NCBI GenBank assembly: GCA_945874455.1
Contig: CAMCHO010000025.1
Span: 1 to 36,257, forward strand
DNA from: Opitutus sp. GAS368
GTDB lineage: Bacteria; Verrucomicrobiota; Verrucomicrobiia; Opitutales; Opitutaceae
Direction of reading: 5' to 3'
Length of the DNA stretch: 36,257 nucleotides
The position numbers and the translations under genes are program-made. The notes beneath the pieces were generated by a model. The model did not search any database. It worked only from the letters and a program-made list of their open reading frames with translations, and had not been told where the DNA came from. Below, piece after piece: positions 19,056-26,749 of the stretch; position 1 is the first letter of the stretch, and each line of letters opens with the position of its first letter.

Positions 19056-20399
19056 ATGCGGCTCGATAAAATCATCGCGCGGAGCCGGATCATCGATCTG
19101 CGTAGTCACGACCTCGAAGGGGCACTCCAAGAGTTGCTCGCCGTTTGCGTCGGAAGTTTTTCAGACCTGAAACCGGATGCCTTGCTCAAAGGCCTGCTGG
19201 CCCGTGAGAGCACGATGACGACGTACCTTGGGCTCGGGGTGGCGCTCCCTCATGTGCGGGTGAAGATGAGCCGCCGTTATATTCTCGCGATTGGGCGCAG
19301 TCGGGTCGGTATCCGCCACGACGGTGCGTTGGCGGATGAGCGTGTGCATTTGATTGTGATGCTGATTGCCGGTGAAAAGGCGCGCGACTACCTACAGGTC
19401 CTCGCTTCGATCGCTCGGCAGGTGAAGGAAAAAGAATTGGTCGATCGCTTGGTGGCCTCATCCGATTTGGATGCGTTACACGAGCAATTGGTGGGTGGCT
19501 TCGGCGGTATCCGGCCTGTTCAGGCCCAGCAGAACCGGATGAATCGGCTGATGTTCCGCGAGGCGGAACGCGTCGCGAAGGGGGCTGATTGCGGGGCGAT
19601 TATGGTTTTCGGGGATACCTTTGTGGGTGGGATCGAGCGCGGGGCGATCGAGTCCAAGCTGAAAACGATCCTCGTCACGCGTAACCCGATCGAGCCTGGA
19701 GAGGACGAACGTGCATTTGCTGAGACGATCCAGGTGCGCTCGTTTTCGAATCAACGCATGGCGCAGTTGCGCAGCGCGATTCTGGTGGCCCTCACTCGCG
19801 GCGTGATTTCGTTTAACGACCGGATCTGCTGCCTCGATGGCATGACTGGGAGCAACCAGTTCGACACGCTGGTCGTCGTCGATATTGAACGGGAATTTCA
19901 GACCCTGCTTGCCGGTCATACCTCCGACCTCCTGCCGGAGGATGTGAAACCAGAAGTGCTCGAGCGGGTGATCGCGGTCGCGACCGAACTCGCCGTCGAG
20001 GGCCGGGAGGGTCGACCGGTCGGTTGTCTCTTTGTCGTCGGGGACAATGAGAAGGTCGCGTCCTTCATCAAGCCCCTCGTGCTCAATCCGTTTTTCGGCT
20101 ACAAGGAAGAGGAGCGTAACATTCTGAATCCTTTCATGGACGAGACGGTGAAGGAGTTTTCCTCGATCGACGGCGCTTTTATTATTCGAGGTGACGGGGT
20201 AGTGGAGTCGGCTGGCAGTCTCATCCAGGCCACTGACACCGACTATTCGCTACCGAGTGGATTGGGTAGTCGCCATGCGGCGGCGGCGGCGATCAGCGTG
20301 GCGTCCAATTGCATTTCCATCGTCGTCTCTTCGAGTACGAGCCAGGTGACGCTCTTCCGTCGTGGGGTAATGCTGCCTTTGACAGAAAAACGGCGTTGA
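19056..20399 (+). CDS. Three-domain protein: PTS EIIA, pyruvate-kinase-C-like domain, diadenylate cyclase
   Basis: A 447-residue predicted c-di-AMP synthase. Residues 1-150 match a PTS EIIA (fructose/Ntr type) domain, with the phospho-acceptor H66 in [11 protein letters not shown]. Residues 165-280 look like a pyruvate kinase C-terminal-like alpha/beta domain, running from [18 protein letters not shown] to the [19 protein letters not shown] ending. Residues 295-447 are a DisA_N (DAC) domain with both catalytic motifs: D372-G-A and G404-S-R406-H407. No membrane helices are seen, so it is cytoplasmic. A PK-C plus DAC arrangement is known for the CdaZ class; the added EIIA domain suggests control by phosphotransfer. 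It follows nuoA by 48 bp and precedes rpmG by 88 bp. The fold assignment of the middle domain is inference; the EIIA and DAC motifs are direct. Confidence 0.87.
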   Translation: MRLDKIIARSRIIDLRSHDLEGALQELLAVCVGSFSDLKPDALLKGLLARESTMTTYLGLGVALPHVRVKMSRRYILAIGRSRVGIRHDGALADERVHLIVMLIAGEKARDYLQVLASIARQVKEKELVDRLVASSDLDALHEQLVGGFGGIRPVQAQQNRMNRLMFREAERVAKGADCGAIMVFGDTFVGGIERGAIESKLKTILVTRNPIEPGEDERAFAETIQVRSFSNQRMAQLRSAILVALTRGVISFNDRICCLDGMTGSNQFDTLVVVDIEREFQTLLAGHTSDLLPEDVKPEVLERVIAVATELAVEGREGRPVGCLFVVGDNEKVASFIKPLVLNPFFGYKEEERNILNPFMDETVKEFSSIDGAFIIRGDGVVESAGSLIQATDTDYSLPSGLGSRHAAAAAISVASNCISIVVSSSTSQVTLFRRGVMLPLTEKRR

Positions 20400-20487
20400 C
20401 GCGTGGTTTGCGGGAAAAGGTGAGCACTTTGGAGTTGCACCTGATCGGGCGCGCCCTTTCCTCCTCACCTTCCAACCATTTATAACC

Positions 20488-20652
20488 ATGCAAGAACTCG
20501 TCACGCTAGAGTGCACAGAAGCCAAAAAAGAGGGTAAGCCCGTCTCCCGTTATCTCACGTTCCGGAATAAGAAGACCGTGACCGAGCGCATCGAGAAGAA
20601 GAAATACAATCCCCATCTCAAGCGCCACACTCTCCATAAAGAGATCAAGTAA
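20488..20652 (+). CDS. rpmG: 50S ribosomal protein L33
   Basis: A 54-residue protein starting [17 protein letters not shown] and containing YLTFRNKKT, typical of the bL33 family. It is rich in Lys and Arg as expected. The paired zinc-binding cysteines of the C+ form are missing: only one Cys (in LECTE) is present, so this is the zinc-independent C- form. The leader before the ATG (ATTTATAACC) has no Shine-Dalgarno motif. A strong terminator begins 38 bp after the stop codon. Confidence 0.93.
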   Translation: MQELVTLECTEAKKEGKPVSRYLTFRNKKTVTERIEKKKYNPHLKRHTLHKEIK

Positions 20653-20690
20653 TTTCCCGCCGCGCCCTTGGGCGTAGCCACCGTTTCCTA

Positions 20691-20718
20691 GCCGGGCCCA
20701 GGAGCCCGGCTTTTTTTT
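20691..20718 (+). terminator. Intrinsic terminator after rpmG
   Basis: A perfect 7-bp stem, GCCGGGC / GCCCGGC, with a 6-nt loop (CCAGGA), followed by eight T. It is well placed 38 bp past rpmG and works on the plus strand only. Confidence 0.92.
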
Positions 20719-20746
20719 GCCCGCTGGGCCGCACCCAGCGAAGTGA

Positions 20747-21019
20747 TCAGGTTGTTCGCTTGTCGCCGATGGACGTCGCAAACGGGGTCGCCGTCCCAGG
20801 GGCGCCACTCTGCTGTCGACGCGCGGCCCGCCAGCACTCCCGGTGCTTGCGAATCCAGTCAAGCAGCGCGCGCTCAAAACCGACATCGTAGCCCAGTCGC
20901 TCCGACTCGAGCCACTTGTGTTTCAGGATTTCTTCCCGCTCGGCCAGGAATTCCTGGTAGAGGCTGGATTGTTTGACGAACTCGTGAGAGGTCGAAGGCT
21001 CTTGAACGGATGGAGTCAT
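20747..21019 (-). CDS. Small conserved protein of unknown function
   Basis: A 90-residue cytoplasmic protein without signal or membrane segment. The conserved-looking part runs over residues 19-68, with motifs LYQEFLAEREEILKHKWLES and ERLGYDVGFERALLDWI. The pattern HKW...SE..G.DVG...A...W recalls short proteins annotated with DUF4032-type C-termini, but this is a recollection rather than a match. It is 69 bp downstream of the Mrp ATPase gene on the same strand. The function cannot be inferred. Confidence 0.6.
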   Translation of the reverse strand: MTPSVQEPSTSHEFVKQSSLYQEFLAEREEILKHKWLESERLGYDVGFERALLDWIRKHRECWRAARRQQSGAPGTATPFATSIGDKRTT

Positions 21020-21088
21020 GCGGCGTGACGCTGTCGAAATGAGAGGGAGTGGGCGCGGTGTGTCAATGCCTGCAATTTACCGCAATCG

Positions 21089-22180
21089 TCACATCCGTAC
21101 CGTGGCGGGCTTGGCTAGGCGCGCGAGCAGATCGGTCGCGATGTCTCGAAAGGTCTGGCCGGCGACGCTGGCTGGTTGGCTGACGACGATCGGCGTGCCG
21201 GAGTCACCACCCTCGCGGATTTCCGGGATGAGCGGAACTTGTCCGAGGAGGACGGTCCCGAGTCTTTCCGCAGTGATGATGCCGCCGCCCGAACCGAAAA
21301 GGGTGTGCTTGTTGCCCGCCGGATCGATGAAGAAGCTCATGTTTTCAGCGACGCCAATGATCGGCACGTTGACCTTTTGAAACATGAGGCCGCCCTTCCG
21401 CGCGACGTTGGTCGCGGCGGGCTGGGGTGTCGTCACGATGATCGCGCCGTCGAGGGGAAGGGTTTGGACGAGGGAAAGTTGGGCGTCGCCGGTGCCGGGC
21501 GGCAGATCGATGAGCAAGATATCCAAATCGCCCCAACGGACGTTTTGCACGAATTGTTGAATGGTCTTCATGATCATCGGTCCGCGCCACACGACCGGCG
21601 TGTTGTCGTCTACGAGGAAGCCCATGCTCATCACTTTCACGCCGTGACGTTCCAATGGTACGAGCGAGTCACCGTCGACCTCGGGGCGACCTTGAATACC
21701 CATCATGAGAGGCACGCTCGGACCGTAGATATCGCAGTCCATTAGGCCGACGCGATGGGGGCTGCCTTGGGCGGTGAGGATCTGGGCGAGTGCCGCCGCG
21801 AGGTTGACCGAGAAGGTACTCTTGCCGACACCGCCCTTGCCGGACGCGATGGCCACGGCATAGCGGATGGCTCGAGGGGCGGCGGTATTACCAGCCAAAT
21901 TAGCCCCGGTGGCAGCCGCTGTGGTGGGCGGCGCCTTCGCCGGAGCGACTGAGATCTCGACGAGAATTTCGTTCACCCCGGGCAGTGCGCGCAGGCATTT
22001 TTCAACCTCGGTTTTTAGGTGGAGAGGGACCTTGGGATCGTTCGTGGTGAGCGCGAGGGAGACCTTCACGACGCCGTCGAATATGCCCGCCGAGCGCACG
22101 ATTCCGAAGGACACGATATCGCGGCTGAAGCCGGGATATTTTACTTGTTTCAGATGATCTTTGATTTCGTCGGAGGTCAC
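21089..22180 (-). CDS. mrp: Mrp/ApbC-type P-loop ATPase lacking the CXXC motif
   Basis: A 363-residue protein. An N-terminal DUF59 (MIP18-like) domain covers about residues 1-80, then an Ala/Pro linker and an Mrp/NBP35 ATPase domain. The deviant Walker A is K115-G-G-V-G-K120-S-T, and switch motifs DCDIYGPSVP and DLPPGTGD are present. Family members act as scaffolds or carriers for iron-sulphur cluster assembly. The cluster-binding CXXC expected after ENMS is missing: residues 280-296 read ENMSFFIDPAGNKHTLF. It therefore may not bind a cluster in the usual way. It is followed by a small unknown gene. The start context is AACC-ATG with no Shine-Dalgarno motif. Confidence 0.92.
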   Translation of the reverse strand: MTSDEIKDHLKQVKYPGFSRDIVSFGIVRSAGIFDGVVKVSLALTTNDPKVPLHLKTEVEKCLRALPGVNEILVEISVAPAKAPPTTAAATGANLAGNTAAPRAIRYAVAIASGKGGVGKSTFSVNLAAALAQILTAQGSPHRVGLMDCDIYGPSVPLMMGIQGRPEVDGDSLVPLERHGVKVMSMGFLVDDNTPVVWRGPMIMKTIQQFVQNVRWGDLDILLIDLPPGTGDAQLSLVQTLPLDGAIIVTTPQPAATNVARKGGLMFQKVNVPIIGVAENMSFFIDPAGNKHTLFGSGGGIITAERLGTVLLGQVPLIPEIREGGDSGTPIVVSQPASVAGQTFRDIATDLLARLAKPATVRM

Positions 22181-22257
22181 GGTTTGGGAGGTGTTCGAGA
22201 TTGTGAGTAAATAAGAGTTGTTAAGCGGCGGTGCCGCGCAAATAGAAATGAGGATAC

Positions 22258-23481
22258 GTGCAATTCGTTCGCGCGCTGTTTTCCTCCATGAACTCCATCT
22301 TACGTATATTTTTGCTCATCGCTTTGCTTGGCGTGCCGGTTTGGGCACAACGTGGCTCCAGCATCGGCGACGTGGTCGTTGGCATTGACAAGAATACGGT
22401 GCTGATTCGCGTCTCTGCGAACACTTCTGAGTTGAACGACCTCGCCCTCCAGGCGTTCGCCTCGCATGGCCGCTACAAACTCGTCGCGAGCGGGCAAGCC
22501 TTCGACATCAAGTTCACTGCCGCTGGTGCCACGAAGGTCCGCGTGGACATTACGAAAGGGGCGGCGGCCACGCCGGTCGCCTCGGAAGTCGTCACCGGCA
22601 CGAGCGCGCGTAATGCGCTGTTGCGCGCCGCCGACGTCGCCGTGGTGAAAACCAACGGGGTCGGCTTGAAGGGTTTTTTCGCTTCCAAGGTCGCGTTCAT
22701 CCGTGACCAAGGCAGGGTCAAGGAAGTGTGTGTGGCGGATTTATTTTTCGGTGAGGCGAAGCAGATTACCCACGATAAAGCGCTGGCGCTCATGCCGCGA
22801 TGGTCGCCCGACGGCACGAAGATTATCTACACGAGTTTTTATAAGTCCGGTTTCCCTGATATTTTCCTGCTCGATGTCGCGAGTGGCCGCCACGAGACAT
22901 TTGTAAGTTTCCGGGGCACGAATCAAGGCGCACGCTTCAGTCCCAACGGCCAACAAGTGGCCATGGTGTTGAGCGGTGAGGGTACGCCGGAGATTTATTT
23001 GAGCAACGGGCAAGGGCGTCAGGTGGCGCGCAAGACGCGCTCTGACGCCGTCAAATCGTCCCCGTGTTTCTCGCCCGATGGCGGGCGGTTGGTCTTTACG
23101 ATGGAGCCGGGGCCGCAGCTCTATCTGATGTCGACGGCTGGAGGGGCGCCGCAGCGGCTCGTCACGGGTTTCCGTTATGCGGCCGAGCCGGATTGGAGCC
23201 GTGGGAACCCGCAGAAGATTGCGTGCACGGTTCGGGTTGACGGAGGAAAATATCAAATTGCGGTTTACGACTTTGCCGCTGGCAAAGCCGAGGTCGTCTC
23301 CAAGGCCTCGTTCGACGGCGTCGAACCCAGCTGGCTGCCGGATGGGCGTCACCTCGTCTACACCGCACGTGATCGCAACTCGAGTGTGTTGAGTATCCTC
23401 GATACTGAGACGGGGAACAGCCGCCGTATCTCCGTGGGCAGCCTCGGTCCTGTGGCGCAGGCCAGCGTGCTGGCGCAGTAA
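22258..23481 (+). CDS. tolB: TolB-like beta-propeller protein
   Basis: A protein of 407 residues (397 if it starts at the ATG at 22288). It has a Sec signal peptide (LRIFLLIALLGVPVWAQ), an N-terminal domain with the shape of TolB_N (GSSIGDVVVGI ... LLRAADVAVVK), and a six-bladed propeller with repeated WSPDG / FSPDG motifs (MPRWSPDGTKI, ARFSPNGQQ, PCFSPDGGRL, EPSWLPDGRH). TolB is the periplasmic member of the Tol-Pal system. No tolQRA or pal lies nearby, so a paralogue with another role is possible. GTG at 22258 is preferred because GAGG lies 4 nt upstream, a rare Shine-Dalgarno-like site in this window; the ATG at 22288 would give a more standard signal peptide. Confidence 0.85.
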   Translation: MQFVRALFSSMNSILRIFLLIALLGVPVWAQRGSSIGDVVVGIDKNTVLIRVSANTSELNDLALQAFASHGRYKLVASGQAFDIKFTAAGATKVRVDITKGAAATPVASEVVTGTSARNALLRAADVAVVKTNGVGLKGFFASKVAFIRDQGRVKEVCVADLFFGEAKQITHDKALALMPRWSPDGTKIIYTSFYKSGFPDIFLLDVASGRHETFVSFRGTNQGARFSPNGQQVAMVLSGEGTPEIYLSNGQGRQVARKTRSDAVKSSPCFSPDGGRLVFTMEPGPQLYLMSTAGGAPQRLVTGFRYAAEPDWSRGNPQKIACTVRVDGGKYQIAVYDFAAGKAEVVSKASFDGVEPSWLPDGRHLVYTARDRNSSVLSILDTETGNSRRISVGSLGPVAQASVLAQ

Positions 23482-23526
23482 TCTGCAGCGTGGCGAATGG
23501 CCGCGGTTGTGACCGCGGTTGGACAT

Positions 23527-23564
23527 AAAAAAAGCCGCACCTTGGCCGGTGCGGCTTTCGTTTT
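23527..23564. terminator. Bidirectional terminator between tolB and sodA
   Basis: A perfect 11-bp stem (AAAGCCGCACC / GGTGCGGCTTT) around TTGGCC, with an A-run on the left and a short T-run on the right. It ends both convergent genes, 46 bp past the tolB-like stop and 17 bp past the superoxide dismutase stop. Confidence 0.92.
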
Positions 23565-23580
23565 GAAATGCTCGCCTGAC

Positions 23581-24213
23581 TTACGCGATGGCTGCGGCGT
23601 AATTTGCCTCAGCGGCCTTCCAGTTAACGACGTTCCAGAACGCCGTGATATAGTCGGGGCGGCGATTCTGATAATTGAGGTAGTAGGCGTGCTCCCAGAC
23701 GTCGAGCGCGAGGACGGGTTTGCCCTCGATCCCGGCGACGGCCTTGCCCATCAACGGGCTGTCTTGGTTGGCGGTTGAGCCGACGGCGAGTTTTTTGTCG
23801 GCGGTGACGATGAGCCAAGCCCAACCGGAGCCGAAGCGGGTCGCGCCGGCCTTGGCGAAGTCTTCCTTGAATTTGGCGAGACCGCCGAGTTGAGCGTCGA
23901 TTGCGGCCGCGAGCGCGCCGGACGGGGCGTCTTGATTATGCGGAGCGAGGACGGTCCAGAAAAACGAGTGATTGCTGTGGCCGCCGGCGTTGTTGCGCAC
24001 GCCACCGCGGATGGCCTCGGGAACTTGGCTGAGGTCAGCGATCAATGTAGCGACGTCCAGTGCGGCCAAAGCGGTGTGGTCCTTGAGCAGGTTGTTGGCG
24101 TTGGTGATGTAGGCTTGGTGATGCTTGCCGTGATGGATTTCCATCGTCTTCGCGTCGATGTGTGGAGCGAGGGCGTCGAGAGCGTAGGGCAGGGCCGGGA
24201 GGGTGAAGGGCAT
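23581..24213 (-). CDS. sodA: Superoxide dismutase, Mn type
   Basis: A 210-residue Fe/Mn-family superoxide dismutase. All four metal ligands are present: H27 (in MEIHHGKHH), H82 (in NHSFFW), D171 and H175 (in DVWEHAYY). The second-shell signature NNAGGHSNH together with NQD (Q150) is that of Mn or cambialistic enzymes rather than Fe enzymes. No signal peptide is present, so it is cytosolic. It lies 116 bp downstream of tadA on the same strand and ends at a bidirectional terminator. Confidence 0.95.
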   Translation of the reverse strand: MPFTLPALPYALDALAPHIDAKTMEIHHGKHHQAYITNANNLLKDHTALAALDVATLIADLSQVPEAIRGGVRNNAGGHSNHSFFWTVLAPHNQDAPSGALAAAIDAQLGGLAKFKEDFAKAGATRFGSGWAWLIVTADKKLAVGSTANQDSPLMGKAVAGIEGKPVLALDVWEHAYYLNYQNRRPDYITAFWNVVNWKAAEANYAAAIA

Positions 24214-24329
24214 GGGTGTGATTTATTTATTTTTCTGATGGAACGGGAACGCGGGATGCGGGCAGAAACCAATGCATCGGCAGGGCAAGGCGTCAACTTT
24301 GCGATGTGACTTACCGGTGGCGCGCCCCC

Positions 24330-24854
24330 TCACTCCGCCGCGCGCTTGAGCTTAAAAAACGCCTGCAGCAACGCGCGGCATTCGGTTTCGAGGACGCCGC
24401 CAACCGTGAGCTGGACGTGATGATTCACGCGGGGCAGTTCGTTCAGGTTGGTCGCTCCACCGAGGCAGCCCATCTTCGGGTCGGGCACCGCGTAACACAC
24501 GCGCTTTACCCGCGCCATTAGCATGGCCCCGGAGCACATGGGGCAGGGTTCCTTTGTGACGTAGACGGTGGCTCCGGACAGGCGCCAGTCGCCGAGTTTC
24601 GCAGCGGCCTGGGTAAGGGCGAGCATTTCGGCGTGGGCGGTGGGATCTTTCGCGCCCTCGACGGTGTTGTGGGCTGAGCCGAAGACTTCGCCCCCGATTT
24701 CAATGACGGCGCCGATCGGGACCTCGTCTTCCCGCCACGCCTCAATGGCTTGATTGTAGGCCAAGCTCATGAAAAACGCATCGTCGCGCACGAGTTGCGA
24801 CGGGAAGCGTTTCTCGAAAGGGCAGAAAGGTGGGAGCTCGGGCGAAGCGGGCAT
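24330..24854 (-). CDS. tadA: tRNA-specific adenosine deaminase
   Basis: A 174-residue zinc deaminase. The motif H74-A-E76 (in PTAHAEMLAL) and C104-P-M-C107 form the zinc site with the catalytic Glu. The fold and size fit TadA, which converts A34 to inosine in tRNA-Arg. Related guanine deaminases share these motifs, so the substrate is likely but not certain; the extended N-terminus (about 28 residues before MSLAYNQAIEAW) is poorly conserved, and the ATG at residue 29 is an alternative start. No Shine-Dalgarno motif precedes either start. Confidence 0.85.
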   Translation of the reverse strand: MPASPELPPFCPFEKRFPSQLVRDDAFFMSLAYNQAIEAWREDEVPIGAVIEIGGEVFGSAHNTVEGAKDPTAHAEMLALTQAAAKLGDWRLSGATVYVTKEPCPMCSGAMLMARVKRVCYAVPDPKMGCLGGATNLNELPRVNHHVQLTVGGVLETECRALLQAFFKLKRAAE

Positions 24855-24983
24855 GGCGGCAGGCGCGGGAAGGCGTGGATCAAGAGGGAAACCTTGACTA
24901 AGGCGGCTGCGATCTGCCTTACAAGGGGGTTTTGAAGACCGCCCATATGATGATCCGCTCCGCGCACCAACTCCACGTTAACC

Positions 24984-25247
24984 ATGGCTGATACCAACTC
25001 GATCGAAGTGGAGGGCCGCGTGATTGCCGTGCTCCCGGGCACGATGTTCAAGGTTCAACTAGCTAATGAGCACGTGGTCCTCGCGCACATTTCGGGTAAG
25101 CTCCGGAAAAATTTCATCAAGATCGCCGCCGGGGATATGGTGAAAATGGAGATGAGCCCTTACGATTTGGAGAAAGCGCGGATTACTTTCCGGATGAAAG
25201 AGACGAACTCTAACTATGTCCCGCCGCCGCGTCGCCGCAAATACTGA
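24984..25247 (+). CDS. infA: Translation initiation factor IF-1
   Basis: An 87-residue S1/OB-fold protein that binds the ribosomal A site during initiation. [38 protein letters not shown] and [13 protein letters not shown] are all canonical. The usual protein has about 72 residues; this one has roughly 15 extra at the C-terminus, ending PPPRRRKY, a basic tail. The start context is TTAACC-ATG with no Shine-Dalgarno motif. A terminator follows 24 bp after the stop. Confidence 0.95.
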   Translation: MADTNSIEVEGRVIAVLPGTMFKVQLANEHVVLAHISGKLRKNFIKIAAGDMVKMEMSPYDLEKARITFRMKETNSNYVPPPRRRKY

Positions 25248-25271
25248 GCGGCCTCTGCGCATTTGAAAATC

Positions 25272-25301
25272 GACGCCGCCCTCCCGCGGCGTCTTTTTTT
25301 T
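25272..25301 (+). terminator. Intrinsic terminator after infA, abutting the xerD start
   Basis: An 8-bp perfect stem, GACGCCGC / GCGGCGTC, with loop CCTCCC, followed by eight T ending at 25301. The xerD start codon is only 4 nt further on, so the hairpin would lie in the xerD leader of any read-through transcript. Confidence 0.9.
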
Positions 25302-25305
25302 CGCC

Positions 25306-26235
25306 ATGCGCGTCGACCACAGCCAGGCTCCGGGGGCGTTTGCCCACGATATCGATGCCTTTCTCGCGTTCATTGGCCTCGAGCGTGGGTTGTCCCCGAA
25401 CACCATCGCGGCCTACCGCCGCGACCTTGATCAGGCTGCCACGTTTCTCGCCCGGAGCAAGGTGACCGACTGGCGCGGCGTCACGCGGGCGGAGGCCGGA
25501 GCGTGGATTCACTCGCTCGACAGCAAGCGCTACAAGACGGCGACTCTGGCGCGCAAACTTACGGCGGCCCGCATGCTCGCTCGGTTTTTGGTTCGCGAAA
25601 AAATCCGCGACGATGATTTTACGGCGCTATTGTCTGGACCGAAGCTCGTCCGGAAAATTCCCGGCACGCTCTCCGCCGGCGACGTGGCGCGGTTGCTGGT
25701 GGCGCCGAGTGGTGGCACTCCGCGAGCGCTCCGTGACCGGGCTTTGTTGGAACTTTTTTATTCCAGCGGTCTGCGCGTTTCCGAACTCGCTGCGTTGATG
25801 CTCCAGCAGGTTGATCTGGAAAATGGTCTCATCCGGGTGTTCGGCAAAGGCTCGAAGGAGCGGATCGTGCCGGTGGGCGGCAAGGCCCGGGACGCGCTGA
25901 CGACGTATCTGGTGTCGGGTCGCCCGCACTTGGTGAAGCTCAAGACGGGCAGCCAGTTTTTTCTCAATAACCGCGGGAGTGCGCTCTCTCGGGTGATGCT
26001 GTGGATGCTCGTGAAAAAATACGCCCAGCAGGCCGGCATAGCGAAAAACGTGAAACCCCACGGACTGCGTCATTCATTCGCGACGCATTTGTTGTCGGGT
26101 GGTGCGGATCTCCGCGCCATTCAAGAGATGCTCGGCCACGCGAGCATCTCGACGACGCAGATCTACACGGCGGTGGAACCGCAGCGGTTGATCGAGCAGC
26201 ACGCGAAATTTCATCCGCGCAATCGGGAGAAATAA
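25306..26235 (+). CDS. xerD: Tyrosine recombinase XerD/XerC
   Basis: A 309-residue site-specific tyrosine recombinase. It has an N-terminal SAM-like core-binding domain (AFIGLERGLSPNTIAAYRRD) and a catalytic domain with the full set R157, K181, H252, R255, H278 and the nucleophile Y287 (in QIYTAVE). It likely resolves chromosome dimers at dif, although XerC and XerD cannot be separated by eye. The ATG at 25306 is the only possible start: an in-frame stop lies at 25264 and no other start codon intervenes. The infA terminator ends 4 nt before it. Confidence 0.92.
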   Translation: MRVDHSQAPGAFAHDIDAFLAFIGLERGLSPNTIAAYRRDLDQAATFLARSKVTDWRGVTRAEAGAWIHSLDSKRYKTATLARKLTAARMLARFLVREKIRDDDFTALLSGPKLVRKIPGTLSAGDVARLLVAPSGGTPRALRDRALLELFYSSGLRVSELAALMLQQVDLENGLIRVFGKGSKERIVPVGGKARDALTTYLVSGRPHLVKLKTGSQFFLNNRGSALSRVMLWMLVKKYAQQAGIAKNVKPHGLRHSFATHLLSGGADLRAIQEMLGHASISTTQIYTAVEPQRLIEQHAKFHPRNREK

Positions 26236-26275
26236 TCCGCTCGTCCTTTTGGGGACGTCACCTTCGCACTCCGCC

Positions 26276-26302
26276 TTGTGAAAGGAGCGATGCAGTTATA
26301 AT
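26276..26302 (+). promoter_or_regulatory. Possible sigma-70 promoter
   Basis: A perfect -10 hexamer TATAAT at 26297-26302 has TTGTGA at 26276-26281 with a 15-bp spacer, which is shorter than ideal. No gene starts downstream on this strand within 1 kb, so it would drive a non-coding RNA across the REP-like region, or be accidental. Confidence 0.3.
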
Positions 26303-26396
26303 ACATTTCACGACCCCGCCGGTGTTCGCTGGTGAGTGGTGCGACAACGAAAATATGCGACGTCTGACTGGGGGGGTGAATCGGGGTCCGGGCGGC

Positions 26397-26477
26397 GTAG
26401 CCCTGCTCGTGAGAGCAGGGAATCAAGGAATCCGGAGTTGAAGCGCGATCCCTCCCGACTATCACGAGGCGGGCTAC
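26397..26477. repeat. Inverted pair of GTAG-headed REP-like elements
   Basis: Element 1 (+, 26397-26420) has head GTAG, then a perfect 8-bp stem CCCTGCTC / GAGCAGGG with loop GTGA. Element 2 (minus strand, 26477-26454) also begins GTAG, then CCCGCCTC, the same loop GTGA, and TAGTCGGG, an imperfect stem. The two point toward each other across a 33-bp spacer. A GTAG foot beside a hairpin and inverted pairing are hallmarks of REP/BIME elements mobilised by RAYT transposases. No RAYT gene is in the window. Confidence 0.6.
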
Positions 26478-26650
26478 TGCGAGCGGGCACTCGGAGCGGT
26501 CACCTAGCTCCCTGGTTGAGTCGTCGCGCTCGGCCTGCCTTTGGCCCACCCATCGAACGTAGCACGACCGGTTCACGCAGAGGGATCGCCCGGAGGATAA
26601 ATCCGCGAGTTTTCCACGGCGTGGCGCGTGCCCGGTGAGGTTGCGGAGAA

Positions 26651-26703
26651 AGAGGGAGGGACTTCAGCCCCTCTGCCGCTTTTGCAGGGACTGAGGTCCC
26701 TGC
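26651..26703. repeat. Two adjacent hairpins with related cores
   Basis: Hairpin A (26651-26674) has arms AGAGGG / CCCTCT. Hairpin B (26684-26703) has a perfect 8-bp stem GCAGGGAC / GTCCCTGC with loop TGAG. Both cores contain a GGGACT...CCC motif, suggesting a second repeat family. Neither is followed by a T-tract on either strand, so terminator function is doubtful, although B lies 46 bp past the amidohydrolase stop. Confidence 0.5.
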
Positions 26704-26749
26704 CACATTCAGCGCAAAATTGTGGGCCAATTGCAGGGGCAGGCGACAA

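Larger units (their letters stand above)
26236..26749. other. Non-coding region with REP-like hairpins
   Basis: This stretch of 514 bp lies between convergent xerD (+) and the amidohydrolase (-). It contains a possible promoter at 26276-26302, an inverted pair of GTAG-headed REP-like hairpins at 26397-26477, and two adjacent hairpins at 26651-26703. The frames through it show no family features. The sequence between 26478 and 26650 shows nothing I can name. Confidence 0.7.

Noticed and set aside
26336-26638. Arg-rich 100-codon frame in the REP region
   Set aside because: It overlaps both REP-like hairpins and has the composition of a chance frame.
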